From Candidatus Sericytochromatia bacterium (GTDB lineage Bacteria; Cyanobacteriota; Sericytochromatia; UBA7694): a DNA stretch of 64,000 nucleotides. Positions 17,967-27,095 of the stretch are shown here, piece by piece. How positions within the stretch are numbered: position 1 is the stretch's first letter; every line of letters starts with the position of its first letter. The stretch spans positions 62,001 to 126,000 of the forward strand of contig JADMKE010000016.1 in NCBI GenBank assembly GCA_018780035.1, read 5' to 3'. Under the pieces are notes generated by a model. The model saw nothing but the letters and a program-made list of their open reading frames with translations, had not been told where the DNA came from and did no database searches. A program made the translations under genes and the position numbers.

Positions 17967-18662
17967 GTGGCACGTAAAAATGAATTAAAGATGAAAATCT
18001 TTGGCGTCTTATTTGGCCTGATCTTTCTGGCAGGTTCAGGCTTTCAAGCCATCAAAATGCTCGAAGTCACCCCGGATCAAAGTCTGGCCAAAGCAGAGAG
18101 TTTGATGCTCGCAAACAAATTGCCCGAAGCCCTGGCAGAAGCCGAACAAGGTGCAGCAAAAGCGCCCAAAGATGAGCGTTTTTGGGTTCTGCAGGCCAAT
18201 CTTCAACTCAAAATGGGCAGCCCCGAAAAAGCCCTGCCTTTGTTTGAGAAGGCCCTCAGCATCAATCCCAACAGTGTTCTGGCCCACGAGTCTGTGGCAG
18301 TGATCTACGCCAATAAACGGGATTGGGTCCAGGCCGAAAAACACCTACAAGCGGCTTTAAAAGTTGAAAACAAAAATGGTGTGGCCCACAATAATTTGGG
18401 TGTCATTTACCTTGAACAAAAACAACCTGCCAAAGCCGAAGCGGCTTTCCAAAAAGCAATTGAAGTTGATCCGCGTAACGGGGATTCTTACCGCAATTTG
18501 GGGGCACTTTATCGCCAACAGGGCGATCGGGCAAAATCTGATAAATATTTAATGAACTATCTCAAGCTCTTCCCCAAAGCCCCAGATGCAGAAGAAATTC
18601 GGGCTGTTTTGCGCAAAAGTATGCAATCAGAAGCGAGCCAAAAGCCCGATCCGCAATCCTGA
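17967..18662 (+). CDS. membrane-anchored TPR protein
   Basis: An N-terminal membrane helix (residues 8-28) precedes about four tetratricopeptide repeats, visible as APKDERFWVLQANLQLKMG, NPNSVLAHESVAVIYANKR, NGVAHNNLGVIYLEQKQPA and PRNGDSYRNLGALYRQQGD. TPRs bind partner proteins. As the last gene of the flagellar operon it may help flagellar assembly, but its sequence does not name a partner. It starts at GTG 17967 and is followed by a 136-base gap before citrate synthase. Confidence 0.7.
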   Translation: MARKNELKMKIFGVLFGLIFLAGSGFQAIKMLEVTPDQSLAKAESLMLANKLPEALAEAEQGAAKAPKDERFWVLQANLQLKMGSPEKALPLFEKALSINPNSVLAHESVAVIYANKRDWVQAEKHLQAALKVENKNGVAHNNLGVIYLEQKQPAKAEAAFQKAIEVDPRNGDSYRNLGALYRQQGDRAKSDKYLMNYLKLFPKAPDAEEIRAVLRKSMQSEASQKPDPQS

Positions 18663-18798
18663 GCGGATATTTTCAAGAATCTTACTCGGATCTTCAGAAC
18701 TCTACCGCTAACCTGTGACAAAGCGTATTATACTGATCGCAAACCCGTGAGCAAGGCCTAAAAATGTCTGCTCTACAAAGCAAAAAGAGGTAATACCT

Positions 18799-19923
18799 AT
18801 GAGTACAGAGACAGCAAACAAAGGACTTGAAGGCGTTGTCGCCCTGAGTTCCTCCGTTTCTTCGATTGTCGATGGCGTTTTAACATACCGCAGCTACGAT
18901 ATCGACGATCTGGCAGAAAACACCACCTTTGAAGAGGTGATCTATCTACTCTTGAATGACGATTTGCCCACCCAGGCTCAATTGGATCAATTGAATCAGG
19001 AACTCAGTGCCGCTCGTCCTGTCGATCCGGCTTTTCTTGAAGTGCTGAAACAATTGCCAATTACCCACTCACCCATGGAACGTCTACGCACTGGCATCTC
19101 CTTGTTGGGGCTGTATGACAACGAGTCGGAAGACAATTCAAAAGCCGCCAACCGCCGCAAAGCGATTCGTCTGATCGCCCAAATGCCCACCGTCATTGCC
19201 GCTCAAGAGCGAATTCGCCGGGGCAAAGCGCCGGTCGACCCCAAACCCAATCTGAGCACGGCTGCCAGCTTTTTGCAGATGATGCACAATACCGATCCCG
19301 ATCCTGTGGCTGTCGAAGCCCTCGACAAAGCCCTGATCTTGCACGCTGATCATGAGCTGAACGCCTCGACGTTTGCCGCTCGCCAAACTGTCTCCACCTT
19401 GGCAGACATCTATTCTGCTGTGACCTCTGCTGTGGGTACCCTCAAAGGCCCCCTGCACGGCGGTGCCAACGAGCAGGTCATTCGCACCCTGCAAAAAATC
19501 GGTGAAGTCAGCAATGTCAAAGATTTTCTGGTTGACGCCCTCGACAATAAAGAGCGCATCATGGGTTTTGGCCACCGGGTCTACAAAGACGGAGACCCCC
19601 GCGCCAAACATCTCAAAAAGATGTCTTACGAACTCGGCAAAATGAATGGCGAAATGAAGTGGTATGAAATGTCGGATATGCTCGAACAGGACATGCTTGA
19701 GAAAAAGGGTATGAAACCCAATGTCGACTTTTATTCTGCCAGCGTCTACTTTGTTCTGGGCATTCCCGTTGACCTCTATACCCCTATTTTTGCTCTCAGC
19801 CGTATCAGTGGTTGGGTGGCACATATTCTGGAGCAATACGACAACAACCGCTTGATCCGCCCCCGTGCCGACTATACTGGCCCGGCCCCACGGGTGTCTA
19901 AACCAATTGCTGAACGCGGCTAA
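18799..19923 (+). CDS. gltA: citrate synthase
   Basis: The 374-residue length fits the short bacterial type II-like (dimeric, Gram-positive/archaeal style) citrate synthases. The catalytic triad is present: His220 in GPLHGGANE, His259 in GFGHRVYKDGDPRA and Asp310 in VDFYSASVY. It condenses acetyl-CoA and oxaloacetate in the TCA cycle; a 2-methylcitrate synthase activity cannot be excluded from sequence alone. AGAGGT lies upstream of the ATG. It appears monocistronic, ending at a strong terminator. A possible -10 (TATACT, 18729-18734) lies 64 bases upstream. Confidence 0.9.
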   Translation: MSTETANKGLEGVVALSSSVSSIVDGVLTYRSYDIDDLAENTTFEEVIYLLLNDDLPTQAQLDQLNQELSAARPVDPAFLEVLKQLPITHSPMERLRTGISLLGLYDNESEDNSKAANRRKAIRLIAQMPTVIAAQERIRRGKAPVDPKPNLSTAASFLQMMHNTDPDPVAVEALDKALILHADHELNASTFAARQTVSTLADIYSAVTSAVGTLKGPLHGGANEQVIRTLQKIGEVSNVKDFLVDALDNKERIMGFGHRVYKDGDPRAKHLKKMSYELGKMNGEMKWYEMSDMLEQDMLEKKGMKPNVDFYSASVYFVLGIPVDLYTPIFALSRISGWVAHILEQYDNNRLIRPRADYTGPAPRVSKPIAERG

Positions 19924-19937
19924 ACAGAGCCTAATGC

Positions 19938-19964
19938 AAAGGCCCCCAGCTGGGGGCCTTTTTT
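19938..19964. terminator. strong intrinsic terminator after citrate synthase
   Basis: A perfect 22-base palindrome at 19939-19960, with core GGCCCCCAGCTGGGGGCC, runs into six T residues (19959-19964) on the plus strand. Because it begins with A residues, it may also end transcription of the converging MocR gene, whose stop codon overlaps the T-run. Confidence 0.85.
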
Positions 19965-21378
19965 AATGGCGAATATTTTGCCTCAGAATGTCCCCCAATT
20001 GGTAAAGAGCCTGCTCCAATCGGTCTCCCCAAGGCAAATTCAGACTCAAACGCAGTGCGGGGTATTCCAATTCGCGGTTGCTAAACAGCGGTCCCGGCGC
20101 AATGCTGATCCCCACAGAGAGAGCCTGTTTGTAAATGTCCATCACCGATGTGCCCACTGGCAATTCCAGCCAGAGAATAAAGCCCCCTTCGGGGCGGCTG
20201 ACCCGAATCCCCTGGGGAAAGTGCTGAGAAATCATCTGCAAAGCCTGAAGCAAGGAACGCTCCAATTGAGGCCGCAGCCGCCGCAAATGGCGCTCATAGG
20301 CCCCAGAGGCCAGATACTCAGCAATCACCAATTGTTGCAAACTGGCTGTACCCAACGAGGTCATGCGTTTGAGCTGTAAAAAAGTCTCAAAATGACGGCC
20401 AGGCAAAGCCCAACCGACACGAAAGCCGGGCGCGAGGGTTTTGGAAAAAGACGAACAGAGCAAAACCGATTGCTGCCGATCCAGCGAAAACAAAGTGGGC
20501 GGCGGCTCACGAAAATAAAATTCGCCATAGATATCGTCTTCGATAATTTGCAAACCACTCCGGGCTGCAATGGCCAAAAGGCGCAGCTTGTTCTCAAAAG
20601 GCATACAGGTGCCAAGTGGATTTTGAAAACTGGGAATGGTTAAGAGCACCCGTATTGGGTGTTGTTTTAACGCCTGCTCCAGGGCTGCCAAATCCAGGCC
20701 AGTCGTGGGATCTGTCGGCAATTCCAAAACCCGCATTCCCAGACTTTCAATGGCCTGTAAAATGCCATAAAAAGTCGGGCTTTCAACCGCGACCAGATCA
20801 CCGGGCTTGGCCAGGGTACGCAAGGCCAAATTCAAAGCCTCCATGCAACCTGAGGTAATAACCACCTCCTGAAAGCCAATTGGACGGGCCGAATCCAGGG
20901 TACGGCGAGCAATTTGGCGGCGCAGTCCTTCAAAACCAGCAGTCGGTGCATAGGTGTGATTTTCGGGACAAGCTGCCAGCCGTGCAATCAGGCGACTGAG
21001 GTGTTTGATCGGCAAATAAGAAGGATCGAGAATGGTCGAACCCAAAGGCAAAATCCCCGGTCGGCGGCTCTCATCCAAGATTTGACTGATAAAGGCATTT
21101 TTGCCGACCTGGGCCGGGGCATCCGGCGCAGACGTGCTGTGGGGCAAAGCCAAAACAGGGGGGCGGAGACAGACATAATAACCCGATTGAGGACGGGCCT
21201 CTAAATAGCCCTGGGCCTCCAATTGTAAATAGGCCTGAGAAACAGTCGCGATACTCACTTGCCGGTTTTCACTCAAAGAACGCAAAGAAGGCAGACGTTC
21301 ACCGGGCTGAAAGGTGCCTTTGTCGATCAGATGAATAATCTCATGGGCCAATTGCGCATAGAGAAAAGTGGGGGCCAT
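19963..21378 (-). CDS. MocR-type regulator (GntR DNA-binding plus aminotransferase-like domain)
   Basis: The N-terminal 70 residues form a winged helix of the GntR family (LPSLRSLSENRQVSIATVSQ). The remainder is a fold-type I aminotransferase-like domain with the PLP lysine in SSFSKTLAPGFRVGW (Lys313). MocR proteins sense PLP or an amine and commonly control a divergent operon. Here that operon contains a PNPOx-like protein, which suggests vitamin B6 or amine metabolism. An aminoadipate aminotransferase role is the alternative. The second ATG (21378) is chosen because AGGAG lies six bases before it and directly abuts the first ATG. Confidence 0.85.
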   Translation of the reverse strand: MAPTFLYAQLAHEIIHLIDKGTFQPGERLPSLRSLSENRQVSIATVSQAYLQLEAQGYLEARPQSGYYVCLRPPVLALPHSTSAPDAPAQVGKNAFISQILDESRRPGILPLGSTILDPSYLPIKHLSRLIARLAACPENHTYAPTAGFEGLRRQIARRTLDSARPIGFQEVVITSGCMEALNLALRTLAKPGDLVAVESPTFYGILQAIESLGMRVLELPTDPTTGLDLAALEQALKQHPIRVLLTIPSFQNPLGTCMPFENKLRLLAIAARSGLQIIEDDIYGEFYFREPPPTLFSLDRQQSVLLCSSFSKTLAPGFRVGWALPGRHFETFLQLKRMTSLGTASLQQLVIAEYLASGAYERHLRRLRPQLERSLLQALQMISQHFPQGIRVSRPEGGFILWLELPVGTSVMDIYKQALSVGISIAPGPLFSNRELEYPALRLSLNLPWGDRLEQALYQLGDILRQNIRH

Positions 21379-21393
21379 GGCCATCTCCTGATT

Positions 21394-21426
21394 AAAACTG
21401 TAATGGTCAAAATTTGAAAAACTGTA
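21394..21426. promoter_or_regulatory. direct-repeat candidate operator for the MocR regulator
   Basis: AAAACTGTA occurs at 21394-21402 and again at 21418-21426, in the same orientation and 24 bases apart, in the gap between the divergent regulator and the GNAT gene. MocR regulators are known to bind direct repeats in such gaps. The second copy overlaps the likely promoter region of the GNAT operon. Confidence 0.45.
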
Positions 21427-21479
21427 TCTGTTATGCTTTTTTATTTTAACGTATGCTGTTCATCAAGGAGAAGACAGAC

Positions 21480-21992
21480 ATGCCAAAATCAACCTCAACC
21501 TATACCTTTCGTGCCGCAATCAACCGCGATGCAATTGCGATTCAAAACTTGGTCTTTTCAGTCTTAAACAGCTACGGCCTCAGACCCGACCCAGAGGGCA
21601 CCGATACAGATTTAAACGATCTGGAAAAAGCCTATTTTCACAGTGGCGGCTATTTTTGTGTAATTGAAAACCCAGAAGCTCAGATCGTGGGTTGCTTTGG
21701 GCTGTATCCCATCGATCGCCACATGGCCGAGGTGCGAAAAATGTATTTGCTGCCCGAGGCCCGTGGTCAGGGTCTGGGCAAAGCGAGCCTGACACGTCTC
21801 TTGGACTTTGCGCAAGCACACGGATTTCAACGTCTGCATTTGGAGACCAATCGGGTTTTAAAAGAAGCCATTGCCCTGTATTTGAAGTTTGGCTTTTTGC
21901 CATTGAAAGGCCATGTCCACTCTGGACGCTGTGATCAGGCCTATTATCTGGATTTAAAGGAGCAGAACCATGTCGAACCCCAGCAGCTGTGA
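21480..21992 (+). CDS. GNAT-family N-acetyltransferase
   Basis: The 170-residue protein has the GNAT core, with the acetyl-CoA pyrophosphate-binding segment MYLLPEARGQGLGKASLTRL (motif A, R/Q-x-x-G-x-G) and the following LYLKFGFLPLKGHV (motif B, YxxxGF). It would acetylate a small amine or protein amine; the substrate is unknown. ATG 21480 follows AAGGAGA at a standard distance. It is the first gene of the operon divergent from the MocR regulator and overlaps the next gene by 23 bases. Confidence 0.8.
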   Translation: MPKSTSTYTFRAAINRDAIAIQNLVFSVLNSYGLRPDPEGTDTDLNDLEKAYFHSGGYFCVIENPEAQIVGCFGLYPIDRHMAEVRKMYLLPEARGQGLGKASLTRLLDFAQAHGFQRLHLETNRVLKEAIALYLKFGFLPLKGHVHSGRCDQAYYLDLKEQNHVEPQQL

Positions 21993-23022
21993 GATCCGCA
22001 GCACCCTCCGACAACACCCGGAAAGAGCTTGCAACGACGCCATTCAGGCGATTTTGAGCGAGGGTTATCTGGCCCATGTCGGCTATAGCGAAAAAGACCA
22101 GACCTATATTATTCCTTTTTCATATCAGTATGACCCCTCAGAACCGGATATGATTTACCTGCACGGCAGCCAAGCCAGCCACACACTCAAATACCTCGCC
22201 ACAGGGGTTCCTGCTTGCCTCGAAGTCACCCAAATGGATGGTCTGGTCTATTCCCGCAGCGCCAAATACCACTCGATGAATTACCGCTCGGTGATCTGCT
22301 TTGGCCAATGCGAAGAAATCACCGACCTGGCTTTTAAACAGCAGATGTTGGACCAAATGATCGGGCGTTATTATCCTGGTCGCAGTGCGGATCAGGACTA
22401 TGATTCAGCCCCTGAAGCCCAATTAAAAGGCACCCTGGTGGTGGGTTTTAAGATTTCTCAGGCCAGTGCCAAACAGCGCCAAGGCGGCCCCAAAGGGCCA
22501 AATGATGCTCAAACTTTTGCCCAGGGCCAGTGTGGGGTGGTCCCCCTCAAAGCCTCGGAACCCAATTGGCGACCCGCGCTCTGGAACCAATCGCCCTTTC
22601 AGATCTCCACCGAAAAAAATCGGATTGAGCCGGAAAAACTTTATGCATTGCTCAAACCCACCTATTGGAATGATCGCCTGACCCCTGACGGCCTGCTGCG
22701 ACGCATCGAAAATTCCCTTTGTTTTGGCCTCTACCACGAAACAGAATTGATTGGTTTTGCCCGCTTGGTCACCGATTACGACAGTTTCGCCTATCTGGCA
22801 GACGTGATCATTGCCCCTGACTGGCGCGGGCAGGGACTCGGCAATTGGCTGGTGGCCTGCATATTGGAACATCCGATCATGACCCAACTGCGTTGGTGCC
22901 TGCTCTCGACCCGCGATGCCCACGAAATTTACCGCAAGCAAGGCTTTCAGACCCATGGCAACCCCGAAAAATTGATGGTGTATATCCCACCCCATATGCA
23001 AGGAGATCCGAGCTTCCAATGA
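21970..23022 (+). CDS. fusion of PNPOx-like flavin-binding domain and GNAT acetyltransferase
   Basis: Residues 1-165 resemble the pyridoxamine-5'-phosphate-oxidase-like split-barrel family (YLHGSQASHTLKYLATG, YHSMNYRSVICFGQCEEI), known to bind FMN, heme or F420. Residues about 215-345 form a GNAT domain with IIAPDWRGQGLGNWLVACIL and EIYRKQGFQTHGN. A low-complexity linker lies between. The two domains in one chain suggest sequential action on one substrate, but the reaction cannot be read from sequence. ATG 21970 overlaps the upstream stop by 23 bases, with AAAGGAG upstream; the 3' end overlaps the PhzF gene by ATGA. Confidence 0.75.
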   Translation: MSNPSSCEIRSTLRQHPERACNDAIQAILSEGYLAHVGYSEKDQTYIIPFSYQYDPSEPDMIYLHGSQASHTLKYLATGVPACLEVTQMDGLVYSRSAKYHSMNYRSVICFGQCEEITDLAFKQQMLDQMIGRYYPGRSADQDYDSAPEAQLKGTLVVGFKISQASAKQRQGGPKGPNDAQTFAQGQCGVVPLKASEPNWRPALWNQSPFQISTEKNRIEPEKLYALLKPTYWNDRLTPDGLLRRIENSLCFGLYHETELIGFARLVTDYDSFAYLADVIIAPDWRGQGLGNWLVACILEHPIMTQLRWCLLSTRDAHEIYRKQGFQTHGNPEKLMVYIPPHMQGDPSFQ

Positions 23023-23900
23023 ACACCTTTCCCCCCCAAAAACGGGCTTATCTCTGGCTTGATGTCTTTACCCATAGCCCTTTGTCAGGCAATCCGCTGG
23101 CTGTTGTGCTGGATTCACAGGGCCTGGATACACCAACCATGCAGGCCATTGCCCGTGAATTTAACCTTTCAGAGACCACCTTTGTGCTGCCCCCTGAGAA
23201 CCCCGAAAACACCTGCAAAGTTCGCATTTTTACCCCCAGCAAAGAGCTGCCTTTTGCCGGTCATCCGACCTTGGGTAGCGCTTGGGCCGTTATTCACAGC
23301 AAACAACTCAAAACATCAACACTGCTTTTAGAAGAGGGGGTCGGCACCGTGCCCGTTTGGCTTTTGCCCGATGGCTCACTGGAATTGGAAGCGATCTCCC
23401 CGCCAAGGTATGCGCCACTGCCGATCAGCTCAGCTCTATTGGCAGAAGGACTGGGAATCGCAGCCGAGCACATCGGCTGGAATGGGCATCAACCCCAAAT
23501 AGTCTCCTGCGGTGTGGCTTATAGCCTGATTCCCATAAATCGTCTGGAAACAATCCAAAAAGCCCGCTATGGCTGGGGGCCAGATCACCCACTGCTTCAG
23601 GCCCACCCAGAACTGGGAGAGATCTATCTGGTCTGCCCCGAAACCGAAGATCCCCAAGCGAATTTCCATGTGCGCCTCTTTGCCCCTGGGGCAGGCGTGG
23701 CTGAAGACCCCGCCACCGGCTCAGCAGCCGCAGCACTCGGTGCTTGGCTACTCAGACACAGCTCGGAAAAAGGCCCTTGGTTATTGGAACAGGGGGCAGA
23801 AATAGGCAGGCCCAGCCAATTGTGGGTTCGGCTCGATGGACAGCGTATTTTTGTCCGAGGAGAAGTCGTCTTGGTTTCAGAAGGTGTCTTAACGGTTTGA
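23019..23900 (+). CDS. PhzF-family isomerase/epimerase
   Basis: The 293-residue protein shows PhzF hallmarks: WLDVFTHSPLSGNPLAVVLD, the catalytic Glu52 in NLSETTFVL, FAGHPTLGSAW and the C-terminal EDPATGSAAAALGAWL. Family members catalyse isomerisations of small cyclic or beta,gamma-unsaturated acids. They occur in phenazine synthesis but most are general metabolic enzymes; no other phenazine gene is present. The ATG at 23019 lies within the upstream stop (ATGA) and has AGGAGA at 23001-23006. It is the last gene of the MocR-linked operon. Confidence 0.9.
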   Translation: MNTFPPQKRAYLWLDVFTHSPLSGNPLAVVLDSQGLDTPTMQAIAREFNLSETTFVLPPENPENTCKVRIFTPSKELPFAGHPTLGSAWAVIHSKQLKTSTLLLEEGVGTVPVWLLPDGSLELEAISPPRYAPLPISSALLAEGLGIAAEHIGWNGHQPQIVSCGVAYSLIPINRLETIQKARYGWGPDHPLLQAHPELGEIYLVCPETEDPQANFHVRLFAPGAGVAEDPATGSAAAALGAWLLRHSSEKGPWLLEQGAEIGRPSQLWVRLDGQRIFVRGEVVLVSEGVLTV

Positions 23901-23929
23901 GCCCCCGAAAGAGACAATGTTCAAAGTAG

Positions 23930-23959
23930 TTGATCTTGACAAAAAGCCCTTGCTATACT
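23930..23959 (+). promoter_or_regulatory. promoter for the SulP transporter gene
   Basis: TTGATC (23930-23935) and TATACT (23954-23959) are 18 bases apart, about 100 bases upstream of the start codon, in an AT-rich gap. A better -35 (TTGACA at 23936) exists but leaves only 12 bases to the -10. Confidence 0.45.
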
Positions 23960-24056
23960 TAATGTTAAATAAATCATACATTTTAATCTCTGTTAAGATT
24001 CAACTAATATAAGTTTTTTATTTTAAGACTTATGCAGGCAAAGGAACACAAAAAAT

Positions 24057-25670
24057 ATGCCAACAACCCCCCTTAAAGCCTTCACCCGAGAATTTACATT
24101 CAAACATCTCAGCTCAGATATCCCTGCTGCGCTGGCTGTGTTTTTGGTGGCTATTCCTCTCTGTCTGGGCATTGCACATGCCTCTGGGACTCCCTTGCTC
24201 AGTGGCCTGATCAGCGGGATCATTGGCGGCATTGTTGTTGGTATCATGAGCAAATCCCCATTGAGTGTCAGTGGCCCAGCCGCTGGTCTGACCGCCATTG
24301 TTGCCGCAGGTGTGATGGAGTTAAGAAGTTTTGAACTCTTTCTGGTAGCGGTTGTTCTGTCTGGCGTGGTTCAAATTATTCTTGGTTTAATCAAAGCCGG
24401 GGTGATTGGTTCTTATATTCCGAATACGGTGATCAAAGGCATGTTGGCAGCCATAGGTTTGATCCTGATCCTCAAACAAACCCCCCATTTATTGGGCTAT
24501 GACAAAGAGGCCGAAGGTGTTGAAAAATTTGCGCCTATCGCCCAGGATCTGGAGGCCAAAGGCCATGGGCATGAAAATACCTTTGAATTGCTCTTGGAAG
24601 CCCTGCAGAATATCAACTGGGAAATTTTTGCGGTCGGACTTTTGTCTCTGGTTATTTTATTGCTTTGGGACAAAGTCATGCTCAAACGCCTGCCTGCCGG
24701 TTTGAAGATCATTCCGGGTTCTTTGGTGGCCGTCGTGGCTGGTACATTGGCTGTCATTCCGATTGAAAAGATGTTTCCGGGCCAGGCCTTTACCATCAGT
24801 CACATGGTCCATCTGCCTGCCATTGGCAGTTTAGGTGAGTTTTTTCAACAAATTACTCTGCCCAACTGGAGTGGACTGAGCAATCCCGCTGTTTATAAAG
24901 TCGCAATCACCATTGCCTTTGTGGCCTCTTTGGAATCCCTGCTCTCTATCGAAGCAATCGACAAACTTGATCCCCACCGCCGGAAAACCCCCCTGAGCCG
25001 CGAACTCATGGCCCAAGGCTCCGGAAATATCCTCTGTGGTTTGTTCGGCGGCATCCCCGTCACCTCGGTGATTGTCAGAAGCTCTGTCAATCTGGTGGCT
25101 GGCGGCCAAACCAAATTGGTCACGATCATGCATGGTTGTATGATTGTTATTGCCTTGGCCTTCTTTTCGGGGATTATCAATCAAATTCCCCTGACCAGTT
25201 TGGCTGCGGTCTTAATCATGACCGGCTTTAAACTCGCCCATCCCAAAGTTTTTGCAGAAAAATTCAAACTGGGCTGGTCACAATTCATTCCCTTTGTGCT
25301 CACGGTTTTGGCCATTTTGTTTTCAGATCTCTTGATTGGTGTTTTGATTGGTTTTGTGATTTCCGGGGGTTTTATCCTGCACAATCACTACAAAGCACGG
25401 GTGATTTTTATCAAAGACCAAGAAAACCGCAAAGAAATTAGTTTTGGACCCAATTTGACCTTTCTCAATCAAGTCCAAATCATGGATGCCTTGCAGGGTT
25501 TACCCGAAAAAACCCATATTGTACTCGATGGAAACAATATCGAGTATATTGATGCCGATATCATTGAATATTTGCAAGAATTTGTCATGACAGCCACCGA
25601 TCGAAATCAAGCCATTGAATTACAAGGGTTTCCATCTCTGCTGAAGACCCCTGTGCTGTCCGCCCATTAA
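24057..25670 (+). CDS. SulP-family anion transporter with STAS domain
   Basis: The 537-residue protein has the SulP plan: about 10-14 membrane helices over residues 20-430, including FLVAIPLCLGIAHASGTPL and SVSGPAAGLTAIVAAGVM, then a C-terminal STAS domain (about 435-537). SulP proteins move sulfate, bicarbonate or related anions across the inner membrane; the substrate cannot be assigned. The SVSGPAAG motif and overall shape are shared with BicA-like bicarbonate transporters and sulfate permeases alike. It has its own promoter and seems monocistronic, converging on the TolC-like gene. Confidence 0.85.
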   Translation: MPTTPLKAFTREFTFKHLSSDIPAALAVFLVAIPLCLGIAHASGTPLLSGLISGIIGGIVVGIMSKSPLSVSGPAAGLTAIVAAGVMELRSFELFLVAVVLSGVVQIILGLIKAGVIGSYIPNTVIKGMLAAIGLILILKQTPHLLGYDKEAEGVEKFAPIAQDLEAKGHGHENTFELLLEALQNINWEIFAVGLLSLVILLLWDKVMLKRLPAGLKIIPGSLVAVVAGTLAVIPIEKMFPGQAFTISHMVHLPAIGSLGEFFQQITLPNWSGLSNPAVYKVAITIAFVASLESLLSIEAIDKLDPHRRKTPLSRELMAQGSGNILCGLFGGIPVTSVIVRSSVNLVAGGQTKLVTIMHGCMIVIALAFFSGIINQIPLTSLAAVLIMTGFKLAHPKVFAEKFKLGWSQFIPFVLTVLAILFSDLLIGVLIGFVISGGFILHNHYKARVIFIKDQENRKEISFGPNLTFLNQVQIMDALQGLPEKTHIVLDGNNIEYIDADIIEYLQEFVMTATDRNQAIELQGFPSLLKTPVLSAH

Positions 25671-25682
25671 AGCCCCCAAGCT

Positions 25683-27095
25683 TCAAGGAAGCGCCAAGGC
25701 ACTTTCTTGAAGCAGCCCCAGAGCAGCGAGATATTCTGCCCAGCTTTTGAACCAAACTTCCAGGGCTTCGATCTCCTCATTCATGGCTTCTCCACGGGCC
25801 TGTTCACGCAGGTTTAAAACCAGCAAAGTAGTTGCCCCCAAGGCAAAGCGCTCGCGTTCAGCCGTTTCAAGCTCCAAAGCCACTTTCACCTGTGCGCGAA
25901 CCAATTCCACCCGCTGCTGAGCAGCCTGCAAAACGGTGACTAAATTTTGAAGTTCAATCTCTATCTCTTCGCGACTAAAACGCAATTCCCACTCCAATTG
26001 TTTTTTTTCGGCCTCCAGGGTCTGGATCAGGCCTTGGGCTTTGCGCAATTGTAGAGGCCATTCAAAGCCCAAACCAGCTTCGAGTTCCAAAGGTTCTCGG
26101 GTTTTGTCACTGCCACCGAGATCTTTGGAGATACCCAAGTTCAAATCCAATTGGGGCAAATTTTGGTTCTCTGCCCACTGGCGCTGCAACTGGTTTTGTG
26201 CCAATTGCAGCGCCAGATCCTGCGGCTCAGGCCGGAAGGAGAAAGCCTTCTCAAGCTGCCTGTTTAAACGGGAATGATCCATCGAAGGCAGAGGTGGAAA
26301 ACCCTCAGGAGCAGGTGTCTGAGGCAGTTGCGGGCGCCCTTGGGCATTGCGCAACAAAAACAGCGAGAGCTCCCAAGCCGTTTGTTGTTGTTTTTGTTGG
26401 GTTTCCACCAGTTTGGCCTGCCGTTTTAAAAGTGCGGTCTGGTTTTCGGTCAAGACAATTCGGGGAGATTGTCCCAATGCCACACTTTGACTCAAATCTT
26501 GATTCCGCTTCTGGGCCAAATGCAGTAAATCGCTTGCCAGCGCTTGTTTCTGCGCGGCAGAAACCCAGGCCCAATAGCGTTTGCTGGCCTCTTTGATAAA
26601 TTTGAGTTGTTTTTCAAGCACCCCCAACCGCGCCCGCTCCAAATCCAATTCAGCTTGGGCGATTTCGAGCCGTGGCAAATCAATCGCATTGTCGCGCAAC
26701 AAAGGCAATATGAAGCCTGAGCGAATTTCACCGAGTCCGTCGGTCACTTTTTTGCCATCGTAAGTCGCAAATTCACCGGCTCCCAAACGGTAGCCGCCAT
26801 AAAAAGTCAGTCCAGCCAAAGGGGTTGCCTGCTCAACCAGACCATCAAGAACCACCTGTTCGTAATAGCCCAGGGGAACCAGACTGGTTTTGGCTTTAAA
26901 CTTGGTGTCAAAGGCCCCACGTTTTTGCAGCAATTTGCCCTCTGCCATGCTCAATTTCTGGCGGGCCGCCAAAAGTGGGGGATAGTGTTGATCCAGTGAT
27001 TGCAAAACCGCATTCAGACTCAACGCCGACGCTGGGTGTACGGTCAGTATCAGCCCCCCAAAACTCAGCAGACAGACTTTCAAGGCCCAATTCAT
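25683..27095 (-). CDS. TolC-family outer-membrane efflux protein
   Basis: A signal peptide (residues 1-25) precedes a 470-residue protein made of long helices and two repeats of the OEP/TolC type, for example VLEKQLKFIKEASKRYWAWV and REEIEIELQNLVTVLQAAQQ. TolC trimers form a channel through the outer membrane and periplasm. The gene overlaps the HlyD gene by ATGA and is the last of a three-gene export operon. The C-terminal codons contain a long hairpin (25681-25713). Confidence 0.85.
   Translation of the reverse strand: MNWALKVCLLSFGGLILTVHPASALSLNAVLQSLDQHYPPLLAARQKLSMAEGKLLQKRGAFDTKFKAKTSLVPLGYYEQVVLDGLVEQATPLAGLTFYGGYRLGAGEFATYDGKKVTDGLGEIRSGFILPLLRDNAIDLPRLEIAQAELDLERARLGVLEKQLKFIKEASKRYWAWVSAAQKQALASDLLHLAQKRNQDLSQSVALGQSPRIVLTENQTALLKRQAKLVETQQKQQQTAWELSLFLLRNAQGRPQLPQTPAPEGFPPLPSMDHSRLNRQLEKAFSFRPEPQDLALQLAQNQLQRQWAENQNLPQLDLNLGISKDLGGSDKTREPLELEAGLGFEWPLQLRKAQGLIQTLEAEKKQLEWELRFSREEIEIELQNLVTVLQAAQQRVELVRAQVKVALELETAERERFALGATTLLVLNLREQARGEAMNEEIEALEVWFKSWAEYLAALGLLQESALALP

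Noticed and set aside
19138..19836. Long minus-strand frame inside citrate synthase
   Set aside because: It is antisense to the catalytic core of a clear enzyme.
23019..23900. PhzF gene as evidence of phenazine synthesis
   Set aside because: No other phenazine gene is present and PhzF-like proteins are common outside that pathway.
23936..23959. TTGACA with TATACT as promoter of the SulP gene
   Set aside because: The spacing is only 12 bases; TTGATC at 23930 gives 18 and is preferred.
25681..25713. Eleven-base-pair hairpin at the end of the TolC-like gene as a terminator
   Set aside because: It lies in coding sequence and no T-run follows on either strand.
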